Assembly (NCBI RefSeq): GCF_001938945.1
Contig: NZ_MKIO01000025.1
Coordinates: 121,319-185,318, forward strand
Direction of reading: 5' to 3'
Length of the DNA stretch: 64,000 nt
Source of the DNA: Xaviernesmea rhizosphaerae
GTDB taxonomy: Bacteria > Pseudomonadota > Alphaproteobacteria > Rhizobiales > Rhizobiaceae
The position numbers and the translations under genes are program-made. The notes below the pieces were generated by a model, which saw nothing but the letters and a program-made list of their open reading frames with translations, was not told the DNA's origin and did not search any database. The first letter of the stretch is position 1; the number at the start of each line of letters is the position of its first letter. Shown piece by piece: positions 9,438 to 19,804 of this stretch.

Positions 9438-9746
9438 GGTCATTCCTCCGCATCGACATGTTCTTGTTATGCGCGCGGCTTACGCCATTCCAAACGGCCG
9501 TGCCAATTCATTTGGCTGAACGGTTGAGCAGAAAATTTGAGCTTTGCCGGTTCTCGCGCGGGCGACGGCAGAACGGCCACATTTGACGGATGCAATCGCC
9601 GATGGGCGCGCTTATGCTGCACCGCCCGGCTGCAGACACGGCACGCCGCTCCCCGGCCGGTCGCATCCTGTTCGCCCTGTGGCGCAGCCGCCATGCCGCC
9701 AGATGACGCCGGCACGCCTGTTTCGAAATGGCAGAAAGGGAAACCC
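9438..9746. other. Divergent intergenic region
   Basis: 309 bp between rarD (minus) and the phosphodiesterase gene (plus). It should hold both promoters. I see no repeat, no RNA gene and no convincing short gene. Confidence 0.45.
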
Positions 9747-11738
9747 ATGACCGCCTCCACCCTCGCCTCGCCCGCAATCCTCACGCGCCGCGCGCTGCTG
9801 GCTGGCCTTGGCGCCGCCTCCAGCCTGGTGCTGCTCCATCCCTTTGCGGCGCGCGCTGCGGCCAACCAGGCACATCTGCGCATTCTGGAGACCACGGATA
9901 TCCATGTGCACGTCTACCCCTACGACTATTACGGGGACAAGCCGAACGACACGCTGGGCCTGTCGCGCACGGCCTCGCTGATCGACGCCATCCGCGCCGA
10001 AGCCGGCAACTCCTTCCTGGTCGACAATGGCGACTTCCTGCAGGGCAATCCGCTGGGCGATTACATGGCCTATCAGAAGGGCCTGAAGGAGGGCGACGTG
10101 CACCCCGTCATCCGGGCGATGAACCTGCTTGGCTATGAGGCCGGCACGCTCGGCAATCACGAGTTCAATTACGGGCTGGACTTCATGTTCAAGGCGCTTG
10201 GGGGCGCCAATTTCCCCTATGTCTGCGCCAACCTGACCAAGGGCCAGCTCGCCAGCGATCCGAAGAAGGACGATTTGTTCTTCAAGCCCTTCACCATCGT
10301 CGAGAAGACGGTGACGGACGGCGCCGGCGCCACGAGCCCCTTGAAGATCGGCCTGATCGGCTTCGTGCCGCCGCAGATCATGCTGTGGGACGCCAAGAAT
10401 CTCGAAGGCAAGGCCATGACGCGCGACATCGTCGAGGCGGCGCGCGCCTGGGTGCCGGTCATGAAGGAACAGGGGGCCGATCTGATCGTCGCGCTCTCGC
10501 ATTCCGGCATCGACGGCACCGGCCAGAGCGATCGCATGGAAAACGCCTCGCTCTATCTCGCCGGCGTGGACGGGATCGATGCGATCCTCACCGGCCACCA
10601 GCATCTGGTCTTCCCCGGGCCGAAGAGCTTCGATGGCATTGCCGGCGTCGATTCGGTCAAGGGCTCGCTGCAGGGCAAGCCGGCGGTCATGGCCGGCTTC
10701 TGGGGCTCGCATCTCGGCCTGATCGACCTGCTTCTCGAGCGCGACGGCAAGAGCTGGAAGGTGGTGGACTTCACCACCGAGGCGCGGCCGATCTACCATC
10801 GCGAGGACAAGAAGGTGGTGGCCGACGTGGTCGACCGCGCCGATATCCTCACCGCCGCCAAGCCGGAACACGAGGCGACGCTGACCTATGTGCGCACCCC
10901 GGTCGGCAAGAGCGCGGCGCCGCTGTACTCCTATTTCGCCCTCGTGGCAGACGACCCCTCGGTGCAGATCGTCAGCCAGGCGCAGATGTGGTATATCAAG
11001 GACATGCTGAAGGAGACGCAGTGGAAGGACTTGGCCGTCCTCTCCGCCGCCGCCCCCTTCAAGGCCGGCGGCCGCGGCGGCCCGGATTATTATACCGACG
11101 TGCCGGCAGGCGACATCGCCATCAAGAACGTCGCCGATCTCTATCTCTACCCGAACACGGTGCAGGCGGTGAAGATCAACGGCGCGCAGGTGAAGGACTG
11201 GCTGGAAATGTCGGCCGGCCTGTTCAACCAGCTGAAGCCGGGCGAGAAGGACCAGCCGCTGATCGCCGCCGGCTTCCCCTCCTATAATTTCGACGTGATC
11301 GACGGCGTGACCTACGAGATCGACCTGTCGCAGCCGGCCCGCTTCGACAATGACGGCAAGCTCGTCCATCCCGAGGCCAACCGCATCGTCGATCTCAAAT
11401 TTGGCGGCAAGCCGATCGATCCGGCACAAGACTTCGTGGTGGCCACCAACAATTACCGCGCCGGCGGCGGCGGCAAGTTCCCGGCGATCGCCGCCGACAA
11501 GGTGATCTTCGCCGCCCCCGACACCAACCGCGACGTGATCGTGCGCTACATCCACGACCAGGGCACGATCAACCCCTCGGCCGACGACAATTGGCGCATC
11601 GAGGCCCTGCCCGGCACCACGGCCACCTTCGAAAGCGGCCCGAAGGCGCGCGGCCTGATCGCCACGGTCAAGGGCGCAAAGATCGAGGATGCCGGCGACG
11701 GTGCTGAGGGCTTCGCGAAGTTCCGGCTGGTGCTTTGA
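9747..11738 (+). CDS. cpdB: 2',3'-cyclic-nucleotide 2'-phosphodiesterase / 3'-nucleotidase
   Basis: 663-aa periplasmic enzyme that hydrolyses 2',3'-cyclic nucleotides and 3'-nucleotides for phosphate and nucleoside salvage. The N terminus has a Tat-type signal (TRRALLAGLGAASSLVLL, ending near AARA). Metallophosphatase motifs follow in order: TDIHVHV, DNGDFLQGNPLGDY, GNHEFNYG, ALSHSGID and GHQHLVFPG. The C-terminal half is a 5'-nucleotidase C domain (NYRAGGGGKFP). I start at ATG 9747, after AGAAAGGGAAA; an upstream extension in frame is non-homologous-looking and lacks a ribosome site. Confidence 0.92.
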   Translation: MTASTLASPAILTRRALLAGLGAASSLVLLHPFAARAAANQAHLRILETTDIHVHVYPYDYYGDKPNDTLGLSRTASLIDAIRAEAGNSFLVDNGDFLQGNPLGDYMAYQKGLKEGDVHPVIRAMNLLGYEAGTLGNHEFNYGLDFMFKALGGANFPYVCANLTKGQLASDPKKDDLFFKPFTIVEKTVTDGAGATSPLKIGLIGFVPPQIMLWDAKNLEGKAMTRDIVEAARAWVPVMKEQGADLIVALSHSGIDGTGQSDRMENASLYLAGVDGIDAILTGHQHLVFPGPKSFDGIAGVDSVKGSLQGKPAVMAGFWGSHLGLIDLLLERDGKSWKVVDFTTEARPIYHREDKKVVADVVDRADILTAAKPEHEATLTYVRTPVGKSAAPLYSYFALVADDPSVQIVSQAQMWYIKDMLKETQWKDLAVLSAAAPFKAGGRGGPDYYTDVPAGDIAIKNVADLYLYPNTVQAVKINGAQVKDWLEMSAGLFNQLKPGEKDQPLIAAGFPSYNFDVIDGVTYEIDLSQPARFDNDGKLVHPEANRIVDLKFGGKPIDPAQDFVVATNNYRAGGGGKFPAIAADKVIFAAPDTNRDVIVRYIHDQGTINPSADDNWRIEALPGTTATFESGPKARGLIATVKGAKIEDAGDGAEGFAKFRLVL

Positions 11739-11995
11739 CGCGCCCGGGAACTGGAGGTCGATCGGGATCCTCGGCTCAAGGCCGAGGATGACCTCGCAGG
11801 TGGGGCAATGCGTGTGGAGACGGTGCATCAGCGAATGTCAGGCCGCGGGCCATCGGGAAGCCGGCTGTCAGCGCCCGCTTGAGGCACAAGAGCCGCTTCA
11901 TCATGCCCGGACTTCGACCCGAGCATCCAACTTCTGGGGCATAGGGCTGAGGACTGTTCACAGGACAGGGCACAGGCGTTTGTACGCGGAGGTCT

Positions 11996-12255
11996 GCCCC
12001 CTCATCTGCCTGCCGGCATCCGACCGGGGCCGAGCCACGGGTCTCGTCCCGTCCTTCGGACCCCCACTGGGGAGAAGAGACGTGCGGCACCGTCGTTCAT
12101 CCTCAACAGCACCACAGAAGGTGGTTATCCTCCTGTTTGTTGAGCGTTGGCGCCGTCCGATGCGGCTTGGTCTCTTCCCCCCAACGGGGGTCCGAAGGAC
12201 GGGACGAGACCCGTGGCTCGGCCCCGGTCGGATGCCGGCAGGCAGATGAGGGGGC
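11996..12255. repeat. Large palindromic element, copy A
   Basis: Two 85-bp arms (11996-12080 and 12171-12255) are inverted copies differing at only three positions, separated by 90 bp. Each outer end is GCCCCCTCATC / GATGAGGGGGC. The inner part carries GGGTCTCGTCCCGTCCTTCG and, near the loop, smaller self-pairing motifs of the CTCCCC/GGGGAG type. RNA from either strand would fold into one very long hairpin. A related copy lies at 58248-58479. Confidence 0.85.
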
Positions 12256-12289
12256 GTCCAAGCGCACAGATCTTTGGTGTCGTGTCCTG

Positions 12290-12317
12290 TAAGAACTGTT
12301 TTCAGTCCGATGCTCTC
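12290..12317. repeat. Partial dispersed repeat
   Basis: AAGAACTGTTTTCAGTCCGATGCTCTC matches, in reverse, the outer module of the dispersed repeat at 58059-58100 (GAGCATCGGACTGAAAACAG). The inner core is missing. Confidence 0.55.
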
Positions 12318-12362
12318 GTCGCCATCATCGCTGTCTGAGACAAGGGCGTGTCCAATCAGCCC

Positions 12363-13979
12363 CTACTCCGCCGCCGCCCGCCCCGCCTCGCCACGGTTCT
12401 TCAGGAGCTTGTAGAGGATCGAATCCATCAGCGCCTGGAAGGAGGCGTCGATGATGTTGTCGGAGACGCCGACGGTCCACCAGCGCGCGCCAGTGCTGTC
12501 CCCCGATTCGATCAGGACGCGGGTGATGGCCTCGGTGCCGCCATTGAGGATGCGCACCTTGTAGTCCACCAGTTCGAGATCGGCGATTTCGGTCTGGTAG
12601 GGGCCGAGATCCTTGCGCAGCGCCAGGTCGAGCGCATTGACGGGGCCATGGCCTTCGGCCACCGACATCATGGTTTCGCCGTCGATCGAGACGCGCACCA
12701 CGGCTTCGGACACGGTGCGCAGCTGGCCATTTGCATCGTAGCGCCGCTCGACCATCACGCGGAAGCCCTCGACCCGGAAGAAGTCCGGCACGCTGGCAAG
12801 TGTGCGCTGGGCGAGGATCGAGAAGCTCGCGTCAGCCCCCTCATAGGCATAGCCCTGGGCTTCGCGCTCCTTGACGATGGCGATCAGCCGGTCGAGCTTG
12901 GGGTCGTCCTTGTCCACGGCGATGCCGCGCCGCTTTAGGGCATTGATGAAATTCGCCTTGCCGCCCTGGTCTGACACCATGACCTTGCGCAGGTTGCCGA
13001 CCGTCTCCGGCGGCACATGCTCATAGGTGCGCGGGTCCTTCAGCAGGGCCGAGGCATGGATGCCGGCCTTGGTGGCGAAGGCGGAGGCACCGACATAGGG
13101 CATCTGATGGTCGGGCGAGCGGTTCAGCCGCTCGTCAAAGGCATGTGACAGGGCGGTGAGCCCCTGCAGCCGCTCGCGGTCGATGCCCAGCGTGAAGCGT
13201 TCGGCATAGGGCGCCTTCAGCATCAGAGTCGGGATCAGCGTCACCAGATTGGCATTGCCGCAGCGTTCGCCGATGCCGTTCAGCGTGCCCTGGATCTGGC
13301 GCACGCCGGCCTCCACCGCCGCCAGCGAATTGGCGACCGCCTGGCCCGTATCATTATGCGCATGGATACCGAGCCGATCGCCGGGAATGCCGGCCGCGAT
13401 CACGGCGGCGACGATCTCGCGGATCTCGGAGGGCTGGGTGCCGCCATTGGTGTCGCAGAGCACGACCCAGCGGGCGCCGGCATCGTAAGCCGCGCGGGCG
13501 CAGGCGAGCGCATAGGGCGCATTGGCCTTGTAGCCATCGAAGAAATGCTCGCAATCGGTCATTGCCTCACGGCCGCTCGCCACAACGGCGGCGACGGAGG
13601 CGCGGATATTGTCGAGATTCTCCTCGTTGGAACAGCCGAGCGCTACCGCCACGTGGTAATCCCAGCTCTTGGCGACAAGACAGATCGCGTCGCTCGCCGA
13701 CTGCAGGAGCGCGGCAAGCCCCGGATCGTTGGCAGCGGACACGCCTGCGCGCTTGGTCATGCCGAAGGCAACGAAGCGGGCCTTGCGCGTGCGCCGCCGG
13801 GCGAAAAAGGTGGTGTCTGTGGGATTGGCGCCTGGATAGCCGCCCTCGACATAATCGAGGCCGAAAGCGTCCAGCATCTCCGCAATCGCAATCTTGTCCT
13901 CGACCGAGAAATCGATGCCGGGCGTCTGCTGCCCGTCCCGAAGCGTGGTGTCGAAGAGATAGAGGCGATCGCGGGTCAT
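12363..13979 (-). CDS. cimA: (R)-citramalate synthase
   Basis: 538-aa enzyme condensing pyruvate and acetyl-CoA to (R)-citramalate, the first step of the threonine-independent route to isoleucine. The N terminus LFDTTLRDGQQTPGIDFS is the DRE-TIM metallolyase signature; HAHNDTGQAVANSLAA and GTLNGIGERCGNANL are further metal and active-site motifs. The C-terminal LeuA-type regulatory domain is present. Length and the VEGGYPGANPTD motif favour citramalate synthase over 2-isopropylmalate synthase. The start has GGGAGGGAA upstream. A perfect 13-bp hairpin (14016-14050) precedes it. Confidence 0.92.
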   Translation of the reverse strand: MTRDRLYLFDTTLRDGQQTPGIDFSVEDKIAIAEMLDAFGLDYVEGGYPGANPTDTTFFARRRTRKARFVAFGMTKRAGVSAANDPGLAALLQSASDAICLVAKSWDYHVAVALGCSNEENLDNIRASVAAVVASGREAMTDCEHFFDGYKANAPYALACARAAYDAGARWVVLCDTNGGTQPSEIREIVAAVIAAGIPGDRLGIHAHNDTGQAVANSLAAVEAGVRQIQGTLNGIGERCGNANLVTLIPTLMLKAPYAERFTLGIDRERLQGLTALSHAFDERLNRSPDHQMPYVGASAFATKAGIHASALLKDPRTYEHVPPETVGNLRKVMVSDQGGKANFINALKRRGIAVDKDDPKLDRLIAIVKEREAQGYAYEGADASFSILAQRTLASVPDFFRVEGFRVMVERRYDANGQLRTVSEAVVRVSIDGETMMSVAEGHGPVNALDLALRKDLGPYQTEIADLELVDYKVRILNGGTEAITRVLIESGDSTGARWWTVGVSDNIIDASFQALMDSILYKLLKNRGEAGRAAAE

Positions 13980-14015
13980 GATGTTCCCTCCCTGGGAACG
14001 GCTGATACCCCTGAT

Positions 14016-14050
14016 GGTGACAAGGGGCCTTGTTTATGCCCCTTGTCACC
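14016..14050. promoter_or_regulatory. Perfect 13-bp inverted repeat upstream of cimA
   Basis: GGTGACAAGGGGC (14016-14028) and GCCCCTTGTCACC (14038-14050) with a 9-nt loop. It lies between the end of pip and the start of cimA, both on the minus strand. No T-run follows on the minus strand (ATCAGGGG comes next), so it is not a classical terminator. It may be an operator, an attenuator stem or a rho-assisted 3' hairpin of pip. Confidence 0.6.
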
Positions 14051-14095
14051 AAGGCTTCACGATCTGTCAATCTTTCGCCGCGACAGGCGGGCCGA

Positions 14096-15067
<972 letters not shown>

Positions 15068-15577
15068 TCAAGGCTTGCTGGAGAACGGCGGCAGGGACCA
15101 GTGATCCGTGTCGTGATCGGGATGCTGGCGGTTGCTTTGGACAATCGCGCCGAGACGGGCCTCACCATCGGCGCTGTCGGCATTGCTGTTGTCGCCGGCA
15201 AGAGCCGGGAGGCGGTCGAACCAGGCGAGGCGCGATTCCATGCCGGACTGTCGCACGGGGCGCACCGCATCAGGCGCATCCAGCGCGCCGAGCACGAGGC
15301 CGATGATCGCCTCGCCCGGCATATCGTAGAACAGCGGCGTGCCACAGGCGGCGCAGAAGCCGCGACGCGCCACAGCGGAGGAGACGAACCAGGCCGGCTC
15401 GCCGCGCGTCAGCGTGAGCCTTTCGCGCGGTGTGGTGGCAACGGGCATGAAATAATTGCCGGTCGCTTTCTGGCACATGCGGCAATGGCAGAGATGCGGG
15501 TCGGCGAGGTCGCCTTCGACGCGGTAGCGCACCGCGCCGCACTGGCAGCCGCCGGTGTAAAGCTGCCGATCCGTCAC
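15068..15577 (-). CDS. GFA family protein (third of three in tandem)
   Basis: 169-aa member of the glutathione-dependent formaldehyde-activating (GFA/CENP-V) family, a zinc-binding beta fold. Zinc-site motifs are GGCQCGAVRYRV near the start, HLCHCRMCQKATGN, and CAACGTPLFY. The family name comes from Gfa of Paracoccus, but most members have no proven enzymatic role. Its start overlaps the second GFA gene by 4 nt. It resembles its two neighbours and probably arose by tandem duplication. Confidence 0.88.
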   Translation of the reverse strand: MTDRQLYTGGCQCGAVRYRVEGDLADPHLCHCRMCQKATGNYFMPVATTPRERLTLTRGEPAWFVSSAVARRGFCAACGTPLFYDMPGEAIIGLVLGALDAPDAVRPVRQSGMESRLAWFDRLPALAGDNSNADSADGEARLGAIVQSNRQHPDHDTDHWSLPPFSSKP

Positions 15578-16110
15578 TCCTCCACGCCCTCGCCTGATCC
15601 ATGCCGGCCATGACGGGAACGCGGCGCGGGCGCGCCGTCGTCCTCCAGCGGCCAGACCGCGGTGTCATGGTCGGGATGCTGGTAGGAGTCGATGCTGGCG
15701 AAGAAGGCGTCGGCCTCCTCGCTGACGAGAACGGGCTTGTCGAACAGACGATCGATCCAGGGCAGGCGCTTGTGGTGGTTGACCTGGATTTCCGGCTCGA
15801 GCTTTTCAGGATGGTCGAAGGCGCCGATGGCAAGTTCGACGCCGCCGGGATGATGATAGGTCAGCGGCGTGCCGCAGCGCTGGCAGAAGCCGCGCCGGAC
15901 CTTGTTGGAGGAGCGGTAGAGCGCCGGGGCGCCACGCGTCCATTCGAGATGGGCCGGATCGGCGGTGACGAAGGCACCGAAAAAGCTGCCGAACTGCTTC
16001 TGGCACATGCGGCAGTGGCAGATGGAGGGGCGGCCGAGGTGGCTGGCGCGGAAGCGCACGGCACCGCACTGGCATCCGCCGGAGAGGAGTTCGTTCTGAT
16101 CGCGCGCCAT
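15574..16110 (-). CDS. GFA family protein (second of three in tandem)
   Basis: 178-aa GFA-family zinc protein. Motifs are SGGCQCGAVRFRA, SICHCRMCQKQFGSFFGAF and CQRCGTPLTYHHPGG. The C-terminal region (SYQHPDHDTAVWPLEDDG) resembles that of the first copy, which has SYQHPDHEVPGW. I start at ATG 16110, with AGGGGG upstream; a longer frame would run into the preceding gene. Its start lies two bases behind the stop of the first GFA gene. Confidence 0.88.
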   Translation of the reverse strand: MARDQNELLSGGCQCGAVRFRASHLGRPSICHCRMCQKQFGSFFGAFVTADPAHLEWTRGAPALYRSSNKVRRGFCQRCGTPLTYHHPGGVELAIGAFDHPEKLEPEIQVNHHKRLPWIDRLFDKPVLVSEEADAFFASIDSYQHPDHDTAVWPLEDDGAPAPRSRHGRHGSGEGVEE

Positions 16111-16112
16111 CG

Positions 16113-16643
16113 TCAAACCCCCTGCTCCTGCGGCCGCCAATGGTCCTTGGTCTCGCGCTCCTCCTCGTCCAGCCGTGGCGTCCAGCCGGGCACCTCATGG
16201 TCGGGATGCTGATAGGAGACGATGTCGGCGATGAAAGAGGCGGCCGTCAGGTCCTCGAGCGTCGCATGCGCAGGCAGATCGGCGACCCCATCGACATAAG
16301 GCAGCTTGTTTTCCGTTCCCCATTGCACCGTCGGGCGGATATCCGTCGGATCGTCGAAGGCGGCGATCGTCACCGACATGCCGTCTGGCGCCTCATAGGT
16401 CAGCGGCGTGCCGCAATGCGGGCAGAAGGCGCGGCGCACATGGTTGGAGGACTGGAAGCGCCGGGGCACCTCCCGCGTCCAAATGAGGCGCGCCTGGCGC
16501 ACCGAGACCAGCGGCAGATAGAAATTGCCCGAGGCCTTCTGGCACATGCGGCAATGGCAGACCGAGGCATCGCCAAGCGGCCCCTCCACCTGAAAACGCA
16601 CGGCGCCGCACTGGCAGCCGCCGGTTCGCACGGGATCGGTCAT
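16113..16643 (-). CDS. GFA family protein (first of three in tandem)
   Basis: 176-aa GFA-family zinc protein. Motifs are TGGCQCGAVRFQV, VCHCRMCQKASGNFYLPL and CPHCGTPLTYEAPDG. Its start codon overlaps the stop of the upstream VapC gene by 4 nt, so toxin and GFA translation are probably coupled. That is unusual, because TA pairs normally form their own unit. Confidence 0.88.
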   Translation of the reverse strand: MTDPVRTGGCQCGAVRFQVEGPLGDASVCHCRMCQKASGNFYLPLVSVRQARLIWTREVPRRFQSSNHVRRAFCPHCGTPLTYEAPDGMSVTIAAFDDPTDIRPTVQWGTENKLPYVDGVADLPAHATLEDLTAASFIADIVSYQHPDHEVPGWTPRLDEEERETKDHWRPQEQGV

Positions 16644-17056
16644 GGCGCGGTCTCCAGCCAGTTTTCGAGTTTCAAGCGCGGCACTCGCTGGAATTCGCGT
16701 GTGTTCGCGGTCACCAGAACGAGATCGAGCGCGCGGGCATGCGCCGCGATGAACAGATCGGTCGCGCCGATCGGCGCACCGCGCGATTCGAGATCCTGCC
16801 GGATCTCGGCGTAATCCACGGACGCCCGCTCATCATAGCTCAGCACCGCGACACGTTGCAAAACGCCCTCGATCCGCTGCGCGAGCGGAAGCAACGCCTT
16901 CTTTGCCGCACCGAAGCGGAGTTCGGACGCCACGATCGCGCTGATGGCGACCGCTTGCTCGCCTGCCTCAGCAATGCGCTGTGTCACACGTCCCAAGGGA
17001 TGGCGGATCAGGTCGGATACGATGTTGGTGTCGAGCATGTAAAGTGCACCGGTCAA
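16640..17056 (-). CDS. vapC: VapC-type PIN-domain toxin
   Basis: 138-aa PIN-domain protein, probable RNase toxin. Visible acidic positions are the Asp in YMLDTNIVSD, the Glu in VASELRFGAAKK, the Asp in GATDLFIAAHA, and the C-terminal LVTANTREFQRV. This one follows the canonical VapC pattern more closely than the first pair at 706-1131. It overlaps the antitoxin gene by 4 nt upstream and the first GFA gene by 4 nt downstream. Confidence 0.92.
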   Translation of the reverse strand: MTGALYMLDTNIVSDLIRHPLGRVTQRIAEAGEQAVAISAIVASELRFGAAKKALLPLAQRIEGVLQRVAVLSYDERASVDYAEIRQDLESRGAPIGATDLFIAAHARALDLVLVTANTREFQRVPRLKLENWLETAP

Positions 17057-17307
17057 AGGTCGACATCCCGGGGCGGCGGAGCCTGTTCGTCCAGTTCGGG
17101 AAAATCACCTTCCCAGTCCGTCAGCGTCGACAGCCAGTCGAGGAGGCCGGTCGCCGGAACTGGCTCGATCACCAGCCGCTCGCCTTCGCGGTGCAGAAGG
17201 GCGGAATGTCCGGGCAAGGCCAGATCGGAAGGAATGCGGATCCACTGATCCGCCCCGTCCTGCACCAGCTCGACAGCCTGCCCCTTCCGTCTCTCGATCA
17301 AGCTCAT
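17053..17307 (-). CDS. vapB: VapB-type antitoxin, AbrB-like
   Basis: 84-aa antitoxin. The N-terminal half (QAVELVQDGADQWIRIPSDL, then LHREGERLVIEPV) is the swapped-hairpin AbrB/SpoVT type of DNA-binding domain; the acidic, Trp-rich C terminus (LLDWLSTLTDWEGDFPELDE) is the usual VapC-binding tail. I start at ATG 17307, with GGGAG upstream; the frame extends further back but without a ribosome site. It heads a tightly packed run: vapB, vapC, three GFA genes and pip. Confidence 0.88.
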   Translation of the reverse strand: MSLIERRKGQAVELVQDGADQWIRIPSDLALPGHSALLHREGERLVIEPVPATGLLDWLSTLTDWEGDFPELDEQAPPPRDVDL

Positions 17308-17456
17308 GCTGTCTCTCCCGCACTCGGCGCGCGCGACCAACACATATCCTTGCGGTGCTACGCGCTTCGGCAGAGCCCTGCCAACAAAAACACCGCCAGG
17401 ATAGGCGCGTCCCGGCGGTGTGATCAAGGTGCAAGAGGATCGCAGGAAAGAAAGCG

Positions 17457-18911
17457 CTACCGCTTCACCTCCCAGCTCGTCACCCGCTCGCCCGTCTGCG
17501 GGTCCTTGCCGTCCTTCAGCTGGATGCCGCGGGCGGAAAGCGCGTCGCGGATGCGGTCGGCCTCGGCGAAATTTTTCGCGATCAGCAATTGCCGGCGGGC
17601 TTCGACCTGCTCGGCCACATCGGCCCACTCACCCTCACCTGCAAGGGACAGGTCAAGATCGGCAGTTGCCTGTGCGTGGCGCTCGATGCTCTCGAAGCCG
17701 AGGAGATCGAGCAGGCCAAGGAAGGCAGAGGCCGCCGCTAAATCGCCCTTCATCGCCTCGCTCGCCAGCCCGTTCAGGCCGGTCAGCGCCGGATAGAGGT
17801 TGAGATCGTCGAGCACAGGGCTGTCCTGCGCCAGCGCGAACGGGGCGGAGGCCGCCTCCGGATGGGCCGCGAGAATCGCGAGCTTGGCATCTGCCCAGCG
17901 CCGCACCAGACCGCGCGCCTCCTCCAGCCGCTTGACCGAGAAGTCGATCGGCTGGCGGTAATGCGTCATCAGCATGGCGAGACGGAGCACCTCGCCCTCC
18001 CAGCGCCGACCGCCGAAGCGCTCCGTGTCCAGAAGATCGGCGATGGTGATGAAATTGCCCTCGGACTTCGACATCTTCCGACCCTCGACCTGGACGAAGC
18101 CGTTGTGCATCCAGACATTCGCCATGGCCTGCGTGTCGAAGGCGCAGCAGGACTGGGCGATCTCGTTTTCATGATGCGGGAAGATCAGGTCGAGCCCGCC
18201 GCCGTGAATGTCGAAGACCTCGCCGAGATAGCGGTTGCTCATGGCGGAGCATTCTATATGCCAGCCCGGCCGGCCGCGGCCCCAGGGGCTGTCCCAGCCC
18301 GGCTCGTTATCGCTGGACAATTTCCACAGCACGAAATCGGCCGGGTTTTTCTTGTGCGCGTCGACGGCCACGCGCGCGCCGGCCTGCTGCTCGTCCAGCG
18401 GGCGGCGCGAGAGCTGCCCGTAGGTCGGCATCGAGGCCGTGTCGAACAGAACCTCGCCGCCGGCGGCATAGGCATGCCCCCGGGCCACCAGAGCGCCGAT
18501 GATCGTGACCATGCCGGCAATATTGTCGGTAGCGCGCGGCTCGTGCGTGGGGGTCAGCGCGCCGAGCGCGGCCGTATCGGCGGCGAAGCGCGCGGCGGTC
18601 TTCTCCGTCACGGCCCGGATCGCCTCGTTGAGCGGCAGGTCGGGATGGTCGCGCAGCGCGCGCGCATTGATCTTGTCGTCCACGTCGGTGATGTTGCGGG
18701 CATAGGTGACGTGATCGGCGCCGAAGAGATGGCGCAGAAGCCGGAACAGCACGTCGAAGACGATGACGGGCCGCGCATTGCCGATATGGGCGAAATCATA
18801 GACCGTGGGACCACAGACATACATGCGCACATCGCAGGCGTCGATCGGCGCGAAAGGCGCCTTTTCGCGGGTGAGCGTGTTGTAAAGCCTCAAGGTCGGC
18901 ATGCCGGCCAT
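17457..18911 (-). CDS. cysS: Cysteinyl-tRNA synthetase
   Basis: 484-aa class I aminoacyl-tRNA synthetase charging tRNA-Cys. HIGN is at 42-45 after the zinc Cys33 (YVCGPTVYD); the KMSKSEGN loop lies near 278. [10 protein letters not shown] and [18 protein letters not shown] are family signatures. I start at ATG 18911 with AGGGAG upstream. The vapBC-GFA run follows 149 bp downstream on the same strand. Confidence 0.96.
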   Translation of the reverse strand: MAGMPTLRLYNTLTREKAPFAPIDACDVRMYVCGPTVYDFAHIGNARPVIVFDVLFRLLRHLFGADHVTYARNITDVDDKINARALRDHPDLPLNEAIRAVTEKTAARFAADTAALGALTPTHEPRATDNIAGMVTIIGALVARGHAYAAGGEVLFDTASMPTYGQLSRRPLDEQQAGARVAVDAHKKNPADFVLWKLSSDNEPGWDSPWGRGRPGWHIECSAMSNRYLGEVFDIHGGGLDLIFPHHENEIAQSCCAFDTQAMANVWMHNGFVQVEGRKMSKSEGNFITIADLLDTERFGGRRWEGEVLRLAMLMTHYRQPIDFSVKRLEEARGLVRRWADAKLAILAAHPEAASAPFALAQDSPVLDDLNLYPALTGLNGLASEAMKGDLAAASAFLGLLDLLGFESIERHAQATADLDLSLAGEGEWADVAEQVEARRQLLIAKNFAEADRIRDALSARGIQLKDGKDPQTGERVTSWEVKR

Positions 18912-19333
18912 GGCGGGTCTCCCTGGTTGATCGCATTCACGCAGCTGGCAGGCTGTCTTGAGTGTCAAGCAAAGCCCATCCGCCGCGCCGCCGTCCCATA
19001 GGACAAATCTGCCGTGCGCGCCATTCTTTCGTCACGATCGCCCGGCTTTGGGAGCGTCCCGCCGGAAAAGGCCACGAGAGTTTCGAAGAAGCGTCATCGT
19101 TCGGCCTGTTTCCTGCGGAAAACTCGAGGCTATCGGTTTGCGGCACGGAGGATCTCCATTGAGGCTCTCCGGCGCTGGCGCCGAACCGGTCTCGGGGAGG
19201 AGACATCGTTTCAGACAAACGACTTCGCGCCTCCCCGGCGCCGTCGAAAGACGTGCGCCAGGAGGAGCATCGATACCCGAAGCTCTGCAGATGCGCAGGC
19301 CGGACACACAGTGATCCTAATGGAGTGAATGAC
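18912..19333. other. Intergenic region without a recognised gene
   Basis: 422 bp between cysS (minus) and a small plus-strand gene. It must contain both promoters. I see several open frames on both strands but none with a ribosome site or recognisable product. Confidence 0.4.
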
Positions 19334-19510
19334 ATGTCGGCAGAAACCCAGACCGCCAAGCAACCGGCCGAGCAGGCCAGCCGCCCGGACCTTCTGGAGC
19401 GCTACCGCCCGCTGGGCCTGAAGGCGGTCGTCGCCGCGACCACGCCCAAGCGTCCCGAAGCGCCCAAGGCCAAGCGCCCGGCGGACGACCACCGCCTGCG
19501 CTCGGCCTGA
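19334..19510 (+). CDS. Small hypothetical protein (58 aa)
   Basis: Starts MSAETQTAKQPAEQ and is rich in Ala, Lys, Pro and Arg (TTPKRPEAPKAKRP), so it is basic and probably disordered. GGAG lies ten bases before the ATG, and a strong GC hairpin follows about 105 bp downstream (19616-19636). I do not recognise the family. The ribosome site and codon pattern make it plausible; homologues in other rhizobia would settle it. Confidence 0.5.
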   Translation: MSAETQTAKQPAEQASRPDLLERYRPLGLKAVVAATTPKRPEAPKAKRPADDHRLRSA

Positions 19511-19615
19511 TCGCCGCGCATCTGCCCGTCCGGCCGCTTGCGGGAGCGGAGGGACGGGATGCGCCAGGAGGCGCTCCAGGCCATGGATCAGGCATCTCAT
19601 AGCTGACCCCCTCGC

Positions 19616-19636
19616 GCCGGGCCTTCACGGCCCGGC
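19616..19636 (+). terminator. Possible terminator behind the small gene
   Basis: GCCGGGCC and GGCCCGGC pair perfectly around TTCAC, followed by TTACGGCTTTCTCC. The T content behind the stem is modest, so it may be only partly active. Confidence 0.4.
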
Positions 19637-19804
19637 TTACGGCTTTCTCCCTGCGTCACGCCAAAGAGACGGCGCGCCCGACCTCCATCGGCGCAGGACT
19701 TTTGCACGGCATGGTGACGATCTCCAATCTTCCTGTAGACTTGGCGAAAGGCTTCGATTGCCAGGGACATTCTCTGGCGTTTTCTCAAAGTTGATGGAGG
19801 GGCA

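Larger units (their letters stand above)
11739..12362. other. Convergent intergenic region dominated by a palindromic element
   Basis: 624 bp between cpdB and cimA, which converge. It contains the 260-bp palindrome at 11996-12255 and a partial dispersed repeat at 12290-12317. No gene is supported; open frames inside the element are translations of the repeat arms. Confidence 0.7.

Noticed and set aside
9612..11828. Minus-strand open frame of about 738 codons opposite the phosphodiesterase
   Set aside because: Antisense shadow; the plus-strand gene has a full set of metallophosphatase motifs.
13567..14070. Leader-peptide attenuator for cimA
   Set aside because: The frame across the hairpin has only scattered branched-chain codons and no ribosome site, so the hairpin is reported without a leader-peptide claim.
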